Assembly (NCBI GenBank): GCA_012103325.1
Contig: WLWY01000003.1
Location: 620,001-684,000, forward strand
From: Alphaproteobacteria bacterium
Lineage (GTDB): Bacteria; Pseudomonadota; Alphaproteobacteria; UBA8366; GCA-2717185
Reading direction: 5' to 3'
DNA: 64,000 bases
Shown here: positions 1 through 9,178 of the stretch, one piece after another
Layout: each line of letters starts with the position of its first letter
Numbering within the stretch: position 1 is the stretch's first letter
The notes under the pieces: model-generated
What the model saw: the letters and a program-made list of their open reading frames with translations, nothing else
Told to the model about the DNA's origin: nothing
The model's database searches: none
Translations under genes and position numbers: made by a program

Positions 1-1298
1 ATCATCGTTTCCTGATCTTTCTTCTTGCGGAACTTGGCATACCAAGGACCTGTCGGAAGAACGATCTGGGTCGTCTTCAGGCCAAGTTTCTTCCACTGAC
101 CGAGCATCCATGTGCCGACAACCTTGTAAGGCTGATCAACCGCGCGGTTCAGCAACTCAACGCTTGCACCGGACATGCCGGCTGCCGCGAGCAGCTTTTT
201 AGCTTCTGCTTGGCTTGCCGCCAAATCAGTGCTGTAGCCCCTGAGCTGCATGAGCTCTTCTTTTTTGGCCGCAAGTTTATGGTTCGGGAACACCGTACCA
301 CCAACCGTCTTCACGATCGCGATCTTGGAGAGGTATTTCGAACCACCCCAACGGTCCAAGCCCATAGACAGAGCCTGACGGGTCCGAACGTCCTGGAACT
401 TCTTCAGCTTCTGATTGCTGCTGAAGCCCATGACGCAGTTCCAATCACTTTCCTGGACCGTGATCTTGTCGCCCAAAGCTTTCTTCAGATCATCGCGGGC
501 TTTCGGCGGGAAAGCACGGAATTCGATCTGCGCCCGGTCACCACGAATCGCCTGTAGGCGGATCGCCATCTTCGGTGCCGAAATGGCCTTGTAGCCGTCA
601 AGGTAAGGCTTGTTTTTGCCGTCTTCGCCCTTGAGGTGATAGTTGGCATAACGCTTGCCTTCAACGAACGCACCTGGCTGATGCTGAACGAACGTAAAGG
701 CGCCCGTGCCGTTGATGTTCTTCATGTGCCACTTGTAACCGTGCGTATCGAGGTCCTTCTTCGAATAAACGAAGTTGAACGGAGTCGCGAGTGCAGGGAT
801 GAACCCACCTGTGGCGTACTTAAGCTTGAAGGTGACTTCGTATTTACCCGTCGCTTCAACCGATTCCACCATGCCGTAGAACGCTTTTCGCGAACTGGCG
901 ATACCCTTCGGTGGGAAAATCAGCTTGTGCATCGTCGCTTTGATATCTTGCGATGTCAGCGGCGTACCGTCGTGAAATTTTACATTTTCGCGGATCTTGA
1001 AGGTATAGGTTTTACCATCCGAAGACTTCGTAAAGCTTTCGCACAAATCGCACGTGAAATCGCTTGTAGACTGCGGATTATCCGGATTCACCCGGATCAG
1101 CAGGCTATAGAACGGCCGGATCGGATGGATCATGCCGAACGTCGTCTCACGGTGTCCGTCATAAGACGGGATCTTACTGCCGACCACGATGTTCAACATA
1201 CCGCCCCGCTTCGGCGCTGCCGAAGCCGTCGCCACCGCACCGAGAGCAAAGGCTGCGCCTGCCCCTAACGCGATCGCTAATTTAGTACTTGGTTTCAT
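1..1298 (-). CDS. Peptide/nickel ABC transporter substrate-binding protein (SBP family 5), 3' end outside window
   Basis: Reading leftward from the ATG at 1298, the frame stays open to the window edge (about 432 codons). The N-terminus is a Sec signal peptide: basic MKPSTK, an Ala/Gly/Leu core, then an A-S-A-A cleavage region near residue 28. The mature part has hallmarks of periplasmic family 5 binding proteins, including a segment ending in VKFHDGTPLTSQDI near residue 110. It would bind oligopeptides or a similar solute and deliver it to the ATPases and permeases of the operon. It lies 150 bp downstream of the DppF-type ATPase on the same strand. Permease genes are not seen and probably follow outside the window. 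The substrate cannot be told from sequence. Confidence 0.9.
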   Translation of the reverse strand, partial: MKPSTKLAIALGAGAAFALGAVATASAAPKRGGMLNIVVGSKIPSYDGHRETTFGMIHPIRPFYSLLIRVNPDNPQSTSDFTCDLCESFTKSSDGKTYTFKIRENVKFHDGTPLTSQDIKATMHKLIFPPKGIASSRKAFYGMVESVEATGKYEVTFKLKYATGGFIPALATPFNFVYSKKDLDTHGYKWHMKNINGTGAFTFVQHQPGAFVEGKRYANYHLKGEDGKNKPYLDGYKAISAPKMAIRLQAIRGDRAQIEFRAFPPKARDDLKKALGDKITVQESDWNCVMGFSSNQKLKKFQDVRTRQALSMGLDRWGGSKYLSKIAIVKTVGGTVFPNHKLAAKKEELMQLRGYSTDLAASQAEAKKLLAAAGMSGASVELLNRAVDQPYKVVGTWMLGQWKKLGLKTTQIVLPTGPWYAKFRKKKDQETM

Positions 1299-1448
1299 GT
1301 TCGCTTCTCCTTCCCTGTTGTTGAGTGGGCTGAGCGCCTACTCAATGACCAGTCTTTCGTCGGATGCTATTGCTGAACCTATCTCAGTAAGCGCACCTCT
1401 TTCGCCTCCCAGCGGCGACTTTCATGTTGCCCTGATTACCGAATGTAG

Positions 1449-2468
1449 TCAAACCTCCGTACAGGCAACCCAATGGCCCGGCTTAATTTCCCGAAACTCT
1501 GGAGCCGCCTGTTTACAGCTATCGACGGCCAATTCGCACCGCGGATGAAATACGCAGCCGGGCGGCGGATTCATCGGACTCGGAATTTCGCCGGTAACAA
1601 TTTTGTGTTGGCGCGCCGCTTCGACCGTCGGATCCGGGATTGGGACAGCATCGAGGAGCGCCCTGGTATAAGGGTGGATGGGATTGTCGAAGAGTTCATC
1701 GCAACTCGCCAACTCGACCATATTACCAAGATACATGACCGCAACGCGGTGGCAGATATGCCGGACGACACTGAGATCGTGCGAGATGAAGAGATAAGTG
1801 AGCCCAAACTCATCGCGCAAATCTTCGAGCAAATTAATAACCTGCGCTTGAATCGACACATCAAGCGCCGAAACGGCTTCATCACAGACAATGAATTCTG
1901 GATTCACCGAAAGCGCCCGCGCAATACCAACGCGTTGCCGCTGGCCACCGCTCATTTCATGCGGGTACCGATCTGCAAACCGCGTACTCAACCCACAAAT
2001 ATTGAGCAGTTCCATGACACGTTCATCGCGCTTACGGGCGTCAGGGATAATCCCGTGCACACGCATTGGTTCGGCTAAAATCTCGCCAATCTTCATACGC
2101 GGGTTCAACGAACTGAACGGATCCTGAAAAATTACCTGCACTTTTTGGCGATATTGACTTAGGTCAGCCTTGTTCAGCTTAGATACATCTTTGCCATCGT
2201 AAAGAATTTGTCCGGACGTTACTTTCTCCAGCTGTAAGATACAGCGGCCCGTCGTCGTTTTGCCGCAACCCGACTCGCCAACAAGACCCAACGTCTCCCC
2301 CTTGTGCATCGCAAAGGAAATATCGTCGACCGCCTTTACCTCCGCGACCTTACGCTGAATGAGGATGCCTTCCGTCACCGGGAAGTACATTTTTAGATTA
2401 CTGACTTGAAGGAAATCCATCTGACCAGCAGCTCCCGGCGCTGCTGTTGAACCCGCCACCGCGCTCAT
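1449..2468 (-). CDS. Dipeptide/oligopeptide ABC transporter ATP-binding protein, DppF/OppF type
   Basis: This 339-residue protein is a cytoplasmic ABC ATPase that powers peptide import. Walker A (GESGCGKT) is at about 64-71, the Q-loop FQDP at about 114, the signature MSGGQ at 172-176 and Walker B ending CDE at about 195-197. The C-terminal oligopeptide-transporter extension with HPYTRALL and a late cysteine pair is present. The start overlaps the stop of the upstream ATPase in an ATGA arrangement, so the two are translationally coupled. An internal ATG at residue 17 (MDFLQVSNL) is a possible alternative start. The paired DppD/DppF layout and the downstream binding protein fit one peptide transporter. 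Substrate specificity is inference only. Confidence 0.92.
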   Translation of the reverse strand: MSAVAGSTAAPGAAGQMDFLQVSNLKMYFPVTEGILIQRKVAEVKAVDDISFAMHKGETLGLVGESGCGKTTTGRCILQLEKVTSGQILYDGKDVSKLNKADLSQYRQKVQVIFQDPFSSLNPRMKIGEILAEPMRVHGIIPDARKRDERVMELLNICGLSTRFADRYPHEMSGGQRQRVGIARALSVNPEFIVCDEAVSALDVSIQAQVINLLEDLRDEFGLTYLFISHDLSVVRHICHRVAVMYLGNMVELASCDELFDNPIHPYTRALLDAVPIPDPTVEAARQHKIVTGEIPSPMNPPPGCVFHPRCELAVDSCKQAAPEFREIKPGHWVACTEV

Positions 2469-3463
2469 GACGCCTCCTTCATTGGGCTGTCTAACTCATC
2501 TTTTTTAAAGCAAGCGGAATAGTGAATGCCATCGACGTGTTCCGTCGGCGGAAAGGACATCCCACATTTGGCATCAGCATATCGGCAGCGCGGGCGGAAG
2601 GAACACCCCTCGTCGAGCCTCGCAAGATCCGGTGGTTGCCCATCAACAGGATCCAGCTTGGCGCCACGCGGCTGATCGAGCCGTGGCACCGACTTCAGCA
2701 ATGCCAGTGTGTAGGGATGCTTAGGATTATGATAAATATCCTCGGCAGTACCGCTCTCGATGATTTTGCCTGCATACATCACATTGACGCGGTCAGCATA
2801 CCGGGCAACGACACCCAAATTGTGCGTAATGATGATCATCGCCACGCCAAGATCGCGGGTGAGATTCTTCATCAGTTCAAGAATTTGCGCCTGAATTGTG
2901 ACATCCAGCGCCGTAGTCGGCTCATCAGCGATAATCAGCTTTGGCTCGCAGCTTAGCGCCATAGCGATCATGACGCGCTGACGCATGCCACCACTCAAAT
3001 GGTGCGGATACTGATCAAGGCGCCTTTCCGCATCGGACATTCCTACAAGGCCGAGCAATTCAACAGCACGCGCACGCGCCGTCGCATCATCGACACCAAG
3101 ATGTTGCTGTACCGTCTCGGTCAGCTGCAACCCGATACTGAGCACCGGGTTCAACGAAGTCATCGGTTCCTGGAAAACCATGGCAATATTGTTGCCACGG
3201 ACCTTGCGCATCTCCTCTTCAGGGAGCTGCAACAGGTCGGTACCCTGAAACATGATATTTCCGTCGACGACGCGACCGGCAGGTTCCGCGACCAACCGCA
3301 TGATCGAAAGGGCGGTAACGGATTTCCCGCAACCCGACTCTCCAACGACCGCAACGGTCTCGCCTTCTTCTACGTCGTAGGTGACGCCATCGACGGCCTT
3401 CACCGTACCCGCGGACGTGAAGAATTGCGTCTTCAGGCCCTGAATCTTAAGCAGTTCAGTCAC
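2465..3463 (-). CDS. Dipeptide/oligopeptide ABC transporter ATP-binding protein, DppD/OppD type
   Basis: This 332-residue ATPase is the first gene seen in the transporter operon. Walker A (GESGCGKS) is at 41-48, the signature LSGGM at 156-160, and Walker B with catalytic Glu in IIADEP at 177-182. The C-terminal oligopeptide-transporter domain has the usual conserved cysteines. It should pair with the DppF-type protein to form the nucleotide-binding heterodimer of a peptide importer. The next gene starts inside its stop codon. A 322-bp gene-free region lies upstream and should carry the operon promoter, though no convincing box was picked out. Confidence 0.92.
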   Translation of the reverse strand: MTELLKIQGLKTQFFTSAGTVKAVDGVTYDVEEGETVAVVGESGCGKSVTALSIMRLVAEPAGRVVDGNIMFQGTDLLQLPEEEMRKVRGNNIAMVFQEPMTSLNPVLSIGLQLTETVQQHLGVDDATARARAVELLGLVGMSDAERRLDQYPHHLSGGMRQRVMIAMALSCEPKLIIADEPTTALDVTIQAQILELMKNLTRDLGVAMIIITHNLGVVARYADRVNVMYAGKIIESGTAEDIYHNPKHPYTLALLKSVPRLDQPRGAKLDPVDGQPPDLARLDEGCSFRPRCRYADAKCGMSFPPTEHVDGIHYSACFKKDELDSPMKEAS

Positions 3464-3785
3464 CGCACCTCCCTATACCTCACATCCGCTTCTTGATTGG
3501 CGGATATTTACACGGACGCTAGAGTTACAGTCGCACGATGTCAATCGGCACCGAACGCTGCACCCTACATTTGTTTACAGCAAATATTCGCTGCATCTAA
3601 ATTTCAACAGGCGCTTCTACACAGACACGTCAATTTAAGCAAGCGCGTCAAGATTGCAGACGTACACCGGCTAGAATAGCAATCTATTCGTTCGCGAAAA
3701 TATTAGTAATTCTCCAACATCTAGAGTTGCAAGCGCTACCCCAAAGCGTGCGATTGCTTGGGGCAGCGCCGCGTATTGCTTGTCG
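3464..3785. other. Intergenic region between the peptide transporter operon and the EF-hand gene
   Basis: No supported gene is seen; the short reading frames have no ribosome site or family resemblance. The region should hold the promoter of the leftward transporter operon. At 3739-3763 an imperfect hairpin (CCCCA and AGC pairing with GCT and TGGGG) lies just past the stop of the leftward EF-hand gene and could act as a weak terminator, but it has no T-run. Confidence 0.4.
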
Positions 3786-4313
3786 TTAACGCCTATGGTC
3801 GTCGTCATGATCGCGGCGCATTTTGCGGCCGCCGTCATGCCCGCCACCGCGCTGGCGCATCATCTCCTTGGCCGTCAACTGACCATCATCGTCGCGGTCG
3901 AGCCGGGAAATGATATTTTGCATCGGATAGGAAAATTCCTCCGATGTCACGATCGCATCCCCATTACGGTCTAGATGCTGGAAACGGTCGACCATGCGGT
4001 CCCGTGTAAAGTCGAGCCACAATCCTTCAAATTCTTTCAAAGATAGCTTGCCGTCCTGATCGGCGTCGAAACGAACGATTAGATCGGCCCTCGTCTTATC
4101 GATTTCAGCCTGGTTGACCGCACCGTCCTTGTTCGCATCGAACCGTTCGAACAGCCGCATGCCGCGCCCGGACATGCCGTCATGATGGCCTCCACCGTGA
4201 TGCGACCCAAAGTACCGTTTACCGCCATTCGCGAAGCCAGGCGGGATCAAGGCGAGACCCCCAATACCGGCAACGACTCCAACAGCAATCAGAGTTTTGG
4301 TTAACGTCCTCAT
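3786..4313 (-). CDS. Secreted four-EF-hand, His-rich calcium-binding protein
   Basis: This 175-residue protein has a signal peptide (about 1-28, ending PPGFA), then a His/Gly-rich stretch (HHGGGHHD, about 38-45) and four EF-hand loops. The loops begin at about 59 (DANKDG), 83 (DADQDG), 115 (DRNGDA, where the usual Gly6 is Ala) and 139 (DRDDDG). The tail is again rich in Gly, His, Asp and Arg. It is expected in the periplasm, binding Ca2+ and perhaps transition metals through the histidines. It is transcribed divergently from a two-component system whose sensor has a matching acidic/His-rich periplasmic region, so it may be a target or a partner of that system. That link is inference. Confidence 0.85.
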   Translation of the reverse strand: MRTLTKTLIAVGVVAGIGGLALIPPGFANGGKRYFGSHHGGGHHDGMSGRGMRLFERFDANKDGAVNQAEIDKTRADLIVRFDADQDGKLSLKEFEGLWLDFTRDRMVDRFQHLDRNGDAIVTSEEFSYPMQNIISRLDRDDDGQLTAKEMMRQRGGGHDGGRKMRRDHDDDHRR

Positions 4314-4511
4314 ATTGAACCTCCATTGATAACGCAGATTTGACAGAAGGCCATTGAAACAGGTGGACAGCCCGAAGGTTCGTCAAAACTCCGACAAAGA
4401 GTAACGATCCGTCGCAGCACGCGCGACGGACACAGTTTGATACAATTTTATCCGCTGCGACGCAGCATGAGTGGCCTACACTGCCGCCGTAAATTGCCAA
4501 GAACGAGCGCC

Positions 4512-5231
4512 ATGACATCGACGCCGCATATCCTGATCGTCGACGATCACGCTGAAATCCGCGACTTGCTCGCCAAATACCTTGCGAAGCACGAAATACG
4601 AGTCACCGTAGCGGACGGCGGCCGGGCGCTGCGTGAAACGCTGCGGACAAGCGCGATAGATCTCATTGTACTCGACGTCATGATGCCCGGCGAAGACGGC
4701 CTGTCTTTATGTCGGCACTTGCGCGAAACGACCAATATTCCTGTTATACTCCTGACCGCAATGGCGGAAGAAACGGACCGGGTCGTCGGGCTCGAAATTG
4801 GTGCGGACGACTACCTCACCAAGCCTTTTAATCCGCGGGAGCTTCTTGCACGAATCCGGGCTGTTCTACGCCGCGCGAACAGTCTTCCAAAACAACGAGT
4901 AGAGGCCACAGCGGACCGCTATGCGTTCGGCGAATGGCGTCTCGATACCGCGCAACGGGAAATCATCGGGAATGACAACATAGCCATTCCGCTGAGTACC
5001 GCGGAATTCCACCTGCTTTTGGCCTTCGTAGAGCATCCGAAGATCGTACTTAGCCGAGATAGGCTGCTCGACCTCACCCGCGGAAAAGCGGCAAACGTTT
5101 TTGACCGTAGTATCGACAACCAGGTCAGCCGGCTGCGCAAGAAAGTAGAGCCGGATCCGAAGAATCCGACCGTCATAAAAACCGTGTGGGGTGGTGGCTA
5201 TCTATTCGCCGCCGATGTCACAACGTTGTGA
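4512..5231 (+). CDS. OmpR/PhoB-family response regulator
   Basis: A 239-residue DNA-binding response regulator. The receiver domain (about 6-118) has the acidic pair D11/D12, phospho-acceptor D55 in LIVLDVMMP, T82 and K104 in LTKPF. The winged-helix output domain (about 140-235) ends with the GGGYLF motif. The reading frame extends upstream to an ATG at 4437, but the family begins at MTSTPHILIVDD, so the ATG at 4512 was chosen. The stop overlaps a GTG start of the sensor kinase (GTGA), so the pair is one operon. It is divergent from the EF-hand gene. Confidence 0.93.
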   Translation: MTSTPHILIVDDHAEIRDLLAKYLAKHEIRVTVADGGRALRETLRTSAIDLIVLDVMMPGEDGLSLCRHLRETTNIPVILLTAMAEETDRVVGLEIGADDYLTKPFNPRELLARIRAVLRRANSLPKQRVEATADRYAFGEWRLDTAQREIIGNDNIAIPLSTAEFHLLLAFVEHPKIVLSRDRLLDLTRGKAANVFDRSIDNQVSRLRKKVEPDPKNPTVIKTVWGGGYLFAADVTTL

Positions 5232-6670
5232 AACGGTTTTTGCCACAGACCCTCGCCGGGCAAATGATCGTCCTACTGCTTCTGGCACTGGTCTCATCAC
5301 AGGCGTTGAGCTTCTGGTTCTTCTTCGACGAGCGCCGATTGGCGGTACGCGCCGCTGCACGTGGGCAGGTGTTCGCCCGCACGGTTTCAATCGTTCGTCT
5401 TCTCGCGGAGACGCCGCCACGGCTGCATGGACAAATACTCGACACCGCAAGTACGAGACACCTCAGATTCTGGATTTCGAGCGAAGCTGCGGCACACGCT
5501 GACGACGACGGCGAAAGGGAAAATCTACTTGCGGAGCGGCTACTCGCGGAATTGCCGAGCACAGCGACTGCCGTCATCGTAGAAATTATCGACGATGACG
5601 ACGACTTTTTCGATGATCGGCCGAGACGATGGCGTCCGCGCCAGTGGCACGAACACGATGCGCGATCGCACCGGCCGCAACACGACCGGCCAGGCCGCTG
5701 GGCTCCGCCCGCTGAAGGCCCTCGATTTCGGCATCGTCTTGGCCTGGCCGTGTCGGTCGGTTTACCGAACCGGCAATGGTTGAACGCCAAAACCGCGCTT
5801 CTTACGCCACCGCTGACATGGGCGGTACCATCATTCGCGGCAATGGCAGCAATGGCGGTTGCCCTTGTCATTATCGTCATCCTCATGGTGCGTCGGCTTA
5901 CGGGACCGATGAACCGACTCGCTGCGGCAGCGGATCGCCTCGGCCGCGGCGACTCCGTCGAACCACTCCGCGAAGAGGGACCGAGCGACGTTCGCCGCAC
6001 GACCCGTGCATTCGACCTCATGCGGGAAAGGCTACAACGTTATGTCCAGGATCGAACACAGATGCTCGCGGTAATCTCGCATGATTTGCGAACACCACTG
6101 ACGACCCTGCGGCTGCGCGCAGAGTTCATCGACGACTCCGATACCAAGGACAGGATCCTCGCGACGATCGACGAGATGAACGCAATGATCGAGGCGACGC
6201 TCGCCTTCGTACGCGAAGAGGCCGCGCAGGAAGATACACGGATAGTCGATCTCACCGCGCTTGCCGAAAGCGTCTGCCACGACCTCGCCGATTTGGGCAA
6301 CGATGTGATCTTCGAAGCCGGAGAAAGTCTGCCGTACCCGTGCCGTCCCGTCGGACTGAAACGCGCGCTACGCAACGTAGTCGAGAACGCCGCCCGTTAC
6401 GGCGGCAACGCGAGAGTCGCAATCGAGCACGACGACACCGGTTATCGAATTACCGTCGACGATGACGGCTCCGGGATACCGGAACCCGAATTAGGCCGAG
6501 TCTTCGAACCATTCATGCGCCTTGAAGTGTCGCGCAACAAGGAGAGCGGCGGTATCGGGCTTGGACTTTCGATCGTCCGCTCCATCGTGCGCAGCCATGG
6601 CGGCGACATAATGCTGGAAAATCGCGCCGAGGGCGGGCTGCGCGCGACGATAACATTGCCGAATGTTTGA
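5228..6670 (+). CDS. Membrane sensor histidine kinase with Asp/His-rich periplasmic domain
   Basis: From the GTG at 5228, which overlaps the regulator stop, this is 480 residues. TM1 is about 12-32 and TM2 about 203-221, followed by HAMP and a HisKA box with H285 in VISHDLRTPL. The ATPase domain has the N-box NVVENAARYG and glycine boxes DDGSGIP and GIGLGLS. The periplasmic loop holds five consecutive Asp plus further acids at about 122-130, and then an Arg/His/Trp-rich tract at about 133-158. Such a patch suggests sensing of divalent cations or cationic peptides, as in PhoQ-like kinases; this is inference. It phosphorylates the adjacent OmpR-type regulator. Confidence 0.92.
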   Translation: MKRFLPQTLAGQMIVLLLLALVSSQALSFWFFFDERRLAVRAAARGQVFARTVSIVRLLAETPPRLHGQILDTASTRHLRFWISSEAAAHADDDGERENLLAERLLAELPSTATAVIVEIIDDDDDFFDDRPRRWRPRQWHEHDARSHRPQHDRPGRWAPPAEGPRFRHRLGLAVSVGLPNRQWLNAKTALLTPPLTWAVPSFAAMAAMAVALVIIVILMVRRLTGPMNRLAAAADRLGRGDSVEPLREEGPSDVRRTTRAFDLMRERLQRYVQDRTQMLAVISHDLRTPLTTLRLRAEFIDDSDTKDRILATIDEMNAMIEATLAFVREEAAQEDTRIVDLTALAESVCHDLADLGNDVIFEAGESLPYPCRPVGLKRALRNVVENAARYGGNARVAIEHDDTGYRITVDDDGSGIPEPELGRVFEPFMRLEVSRNKESGGIGLGLSIVRSIVRSHGGDIMLENRAEGGLRATITLPNV

Positions 6671-6690
6671 AGCGTCCATCGGCCAAACCG

Positions 6691-8301
6691 CTAATCGCGA
6701 ACGAAATTCGGCGCACCAAAACCCTCAATATCGACATTCATACAAGTCGGTTGGCCGCTCGCAATCGCACGGTCAAACGCCGCACTGAGATCGGCCGCAG
6801 CCGCAACGTACTCGCCGTGGCATCCAAGGCCTGCCGCCGCAAGATCGTAGCGTGTCGGATTTAGCTCACAGCCAATTAGCCGCTGTTCACCATAGTCCCG
6901 CATTTGAATGAGGTGTTCCGCATTCCATCGCGCATCGTTACCGACAACAGCGACGATGCCAGCTCCGGCGCGAACAGCGGTATCGAATTCGCTAAAATGA
7001 AAACCCACCGTGCCATCTCCCATCATCGCGATGACCGTCGCATCGGGACGGGCAAGTTTAGCGGCAATCGCATAACAGAGCCCACCACCAATCGCACCCG
7101 AGGGACCATTGATGACCCGCGTTGGTGCAGACGCGAAAGCTTGCGCCCATTGCCCGAACTCACCGCCATCGGCCACCAAGATCGGGTCGTCCGCACCGTC
7201 AAGCGCGCGCTGAACCGCTTCGCATAATGCCCAGGATGGGATTTTTTCGCCTGAAGCGGAGGCACCGGTCTGTCGATAGGCAATTGCGCTCGCAACCTCT
7301 TCCCGCCACGCGGCTCGGCTGTCGGATACATCTTTACTCACGCTCGTCAAAGCTTTTGCGGTTTGATCGGCATCAGCGCGATGGGCCAACAGCAAGCGAT
7401 CGCCCAAGCTGCGGCGCGCCCGCTCCAGCGCGTCCGCTTCCGGATCGACGGCACAAATCCGACATCCGGAATCAAGCGCGGGCGGCTGACCAAAGCCCAG
7501 CGTAAAGTCGATTGATTTGCCAAGGCTGATCACTAAATCCGCGCGCGCCAGCACCTCTCCGAAGGCACCAAGCGACGGATCCTTTAGACCGCGAGGACTT
7601 TCCATCGCGATCACCGGCGCATCCACAGCATCGGCGAGCGCGTCGAGTACGCCCCCGGCGCGCGATCGGTTCATCGCAGGACCCGTGACGATTACCGGTC
7701 GCGCAGATTTTGCCAGCGCTTCCGTAATCGATTGAAGGGCTGCCGGGCTTGCTGACGAGACATCGGCTTCGAACGCATCGGTTGTCGGCAAACCTGTATT
7801 CGTTACATCCGCATTCAAAAGATCGAAAGGCAATGCCAGATGGACCGGTCCCGGCCGCCCCGACCGCGCAATACGGATCGCCTTTGCGATATCGTGCCCC
7901 AATCCTTCGGCGGAACCGGCCCGGAATGCCGCCTTCGTCAAAGGCGCTGCGATGTCGGCTTGCACCAGTTCCTGAAAGGCGCCTAAGCCGTCTTGGCCGA
8001 CAGACGAGTCACCACTAAGAAGAACCATGGGACTTTCGGCTGCCCGCGCGGAGAACAAAGGCGACAGGCCATTTGCAAACCCTGGCGCCGCCGTGATCAT
8101 CGCCACCCCGACCTCGCCTGTAATTTGAGCCCAGGCATCGGCCATATAGACTGCAGCGGCTTCGTGCCGCGTGTGGATCAACCGGATATCGACATCGATG
8201 CAGGCATCGAAGATCGGCATGATCTGATTGCCGGATAGTGTAAAAATAGTCCGAACGCCCGCTTCAGCTAGCGTCTTGGCGACAAGATCCGCACCTCTCA
8301 T
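6691..8301 (-). CDS. Thiamine-diphosphate-dependent enzyme of the acetolactate synthase family
   Basis: A 536-residue protein from the ATG at 8301; a TTG nine codons upstream is less likely. The N-terminal TPP-binding domain carries the catalytic Glu (E47 in TRHEAAA), the central domain resembles the ALS family, and the C-terminal domain has the GDG...N diphosphate/Mg motif from about 428. Substrate-defining residues could not be assigned, so it could be a 2-oxoacid decarboxylase, a carboligase or an oxalyl-CoA decarboxylase-like lyase. It is the last gene of an operon with an ADP-forming acyl-CoA ligase and an enoyl-CoA hydratase, which suggests a role in short-chain acyl-CoA metabolism. No regulatory subunit of a true acetolactate synthase lies nearby. 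Confidence 0.85.
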   Translation of the reverse strand: MRGADLVAKTLAEAGVRTIFTLSGNQIMPIFDACIDVDIRLIHTRHEAAAVYMADAWAQITGEVGVAMITAAPGFANGLSPLFSARAAESPMVLLSGDSSVGQDGLGAFQELVQADIAAPLTKAAFRAGSAEGLGHDIAKAIRIARSGRPGPVHLALPFDLLNADVTNTGLPTTDAFEADVSSASPAALQSITEALAKSARPVIVTGPAMNRSRAGGVLDALADAVDAPVIAMESPRGLKDPSLGAFGEVLARADLVISLGKSIDFTLGFGQPPALDSGCRICAVDPEADALERARRSLGDRLLLAHRADADQTAKALTSVSKDVSDSRAAWREEVASAIAYRQTGASASGEKIPSWALCEAVQRALDGADDPILVADGGEFGQWAQAFASAPTRVINGPSGAIGGGLCYAIAAKLARPDATVIAMMGDGTVGFHFSEFDTAVRAGAGIVAVVGNDARWNAEHLIQMRDYGEQRLIGCELNPTRYDLAAAGLGCHGEYVAAAADLSAAFDRAIASGQPTCMNVDIEGFGAPNFVRD

Positions 8302-8390
8302 TTCACACCCCCTATGCACCGTGCCCAATTAATTCGAGCCGGACCTTATATCGGCCTGCCATGGCGTTGTCACACACCACACGCGCACTG

Positions 8391-9167
8391 CTACCGGCCC
8401 TTGAAAACCGGATCGCGTTTTTCCGCGAAGGCGGCCAACCCTTCAAGGCAATCCTCTGTGCCATCCAGGGCACGTCGGATAGCTTCGGCGCGGCGCATTT
8501 CCTCCGACGTTCGATCCAATGCTAACTCGCGCCGCACTGCCTTTGCGGCGCGCAGCGCCAACGGCGCATTTTTCGCAATTTGATTTGCAAGCGCATTGGC
8601 GGTTTCTTCCAAAGCCGCGCGCGTTGCCACCACTTCATAGAGGAACCCCATTTCGGCCATGCGGCGCGCACTGAACCGCGCTGCCGTATAGGTCAAAGCA
8701 GCGTTGACACCCTCATGCCCGTCTCGGAGAAGCCGCACGATACTGCCCGTAGGAATGATACCGATCCCAGTTTCCGGCAGCCCAAAATCCGCGTTCTCGA
8801 CCGAGAGGCGGATATCGCAGCCCAGTGCCAGTTCTGTCCCCCCACCAAGCGCATGGCCGTTCACGGCGGCAATTGTCGGAACCGGGATCGCCTCTATCTC
8901 CATCAGCGCCCTGTCGACGAGTTCGACATAACGCCAGCGCTCTTCCTCGCCGAGTTCGCGACGCTCTTTGAGGTCCGCTCCCGCGCAGAAGCCTTCGCCG
9001 GCTCCCGTGATGACGACACAGCGGATTTCCATGTCGGCCCCGACTTGCGCCGGGAGAGCCAAGAGACCTTCGCAGATCGGCGTCGACAATGCATTCCGCC
9101 GCTCTGGACGATTTAAGGTGACACGCAATATATGCCCATCCTTGTGGGTCCTTAGATAAGGTTCCAT
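8391..9167 (-). CDS. Enoyl-CoA hydratase/isomerase (crotonase) family protein
   Basis: A 258-residue crotonase-fold protein. The oxyanion-hole segments are CAGADL (61-66) and HALGGGTEL (105-113). Both Glu residues matching the crotonase catalytic pair are present (E112 and E132 in LPETGIG), so hydratase activity is plausible. The start is placed at the ATG at 9167 because GGAGG lies five bases upstream. A GTG at 9179 overlapping the upstream TAG is an alternative. It lies between the ADP-forming ligase and the TPP enzyme on the same strand and probably acts on an acyl-CoA intermediate of their pathway. Confidence 0.9.
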   Translation of the reverse strand: MEPYLRTHKDGHILRVTLNRPERRNALSTPICEGLLALPAQVGADMEIRCVVITGAGEGFCAGADLKERRELGEEERWRYVELVDRALMEIEAIPVPTIAAVNGHALGGGTELALGCDIRLSVENADFGLPETGIGIIPTGSIVRLLRDGHEGVNAALTYTAARFSARRMAEMGFLYEVVATRAALEETANALANQIAKNAPLALRAAKAVRRELALDRTSEEMRRAEAIRRALDGTEDCLEGLAAFAEKRDPVFKGR

Positions 9168-9178
9168 CACTGCCTCCA

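Noticed and set aside
5218-6021. Long leftward frame opposite the histidine kinase
   Set aside because: Arg/Ser-rich shadow of a GC-rich gene with a definite kinase translation on the other strand.
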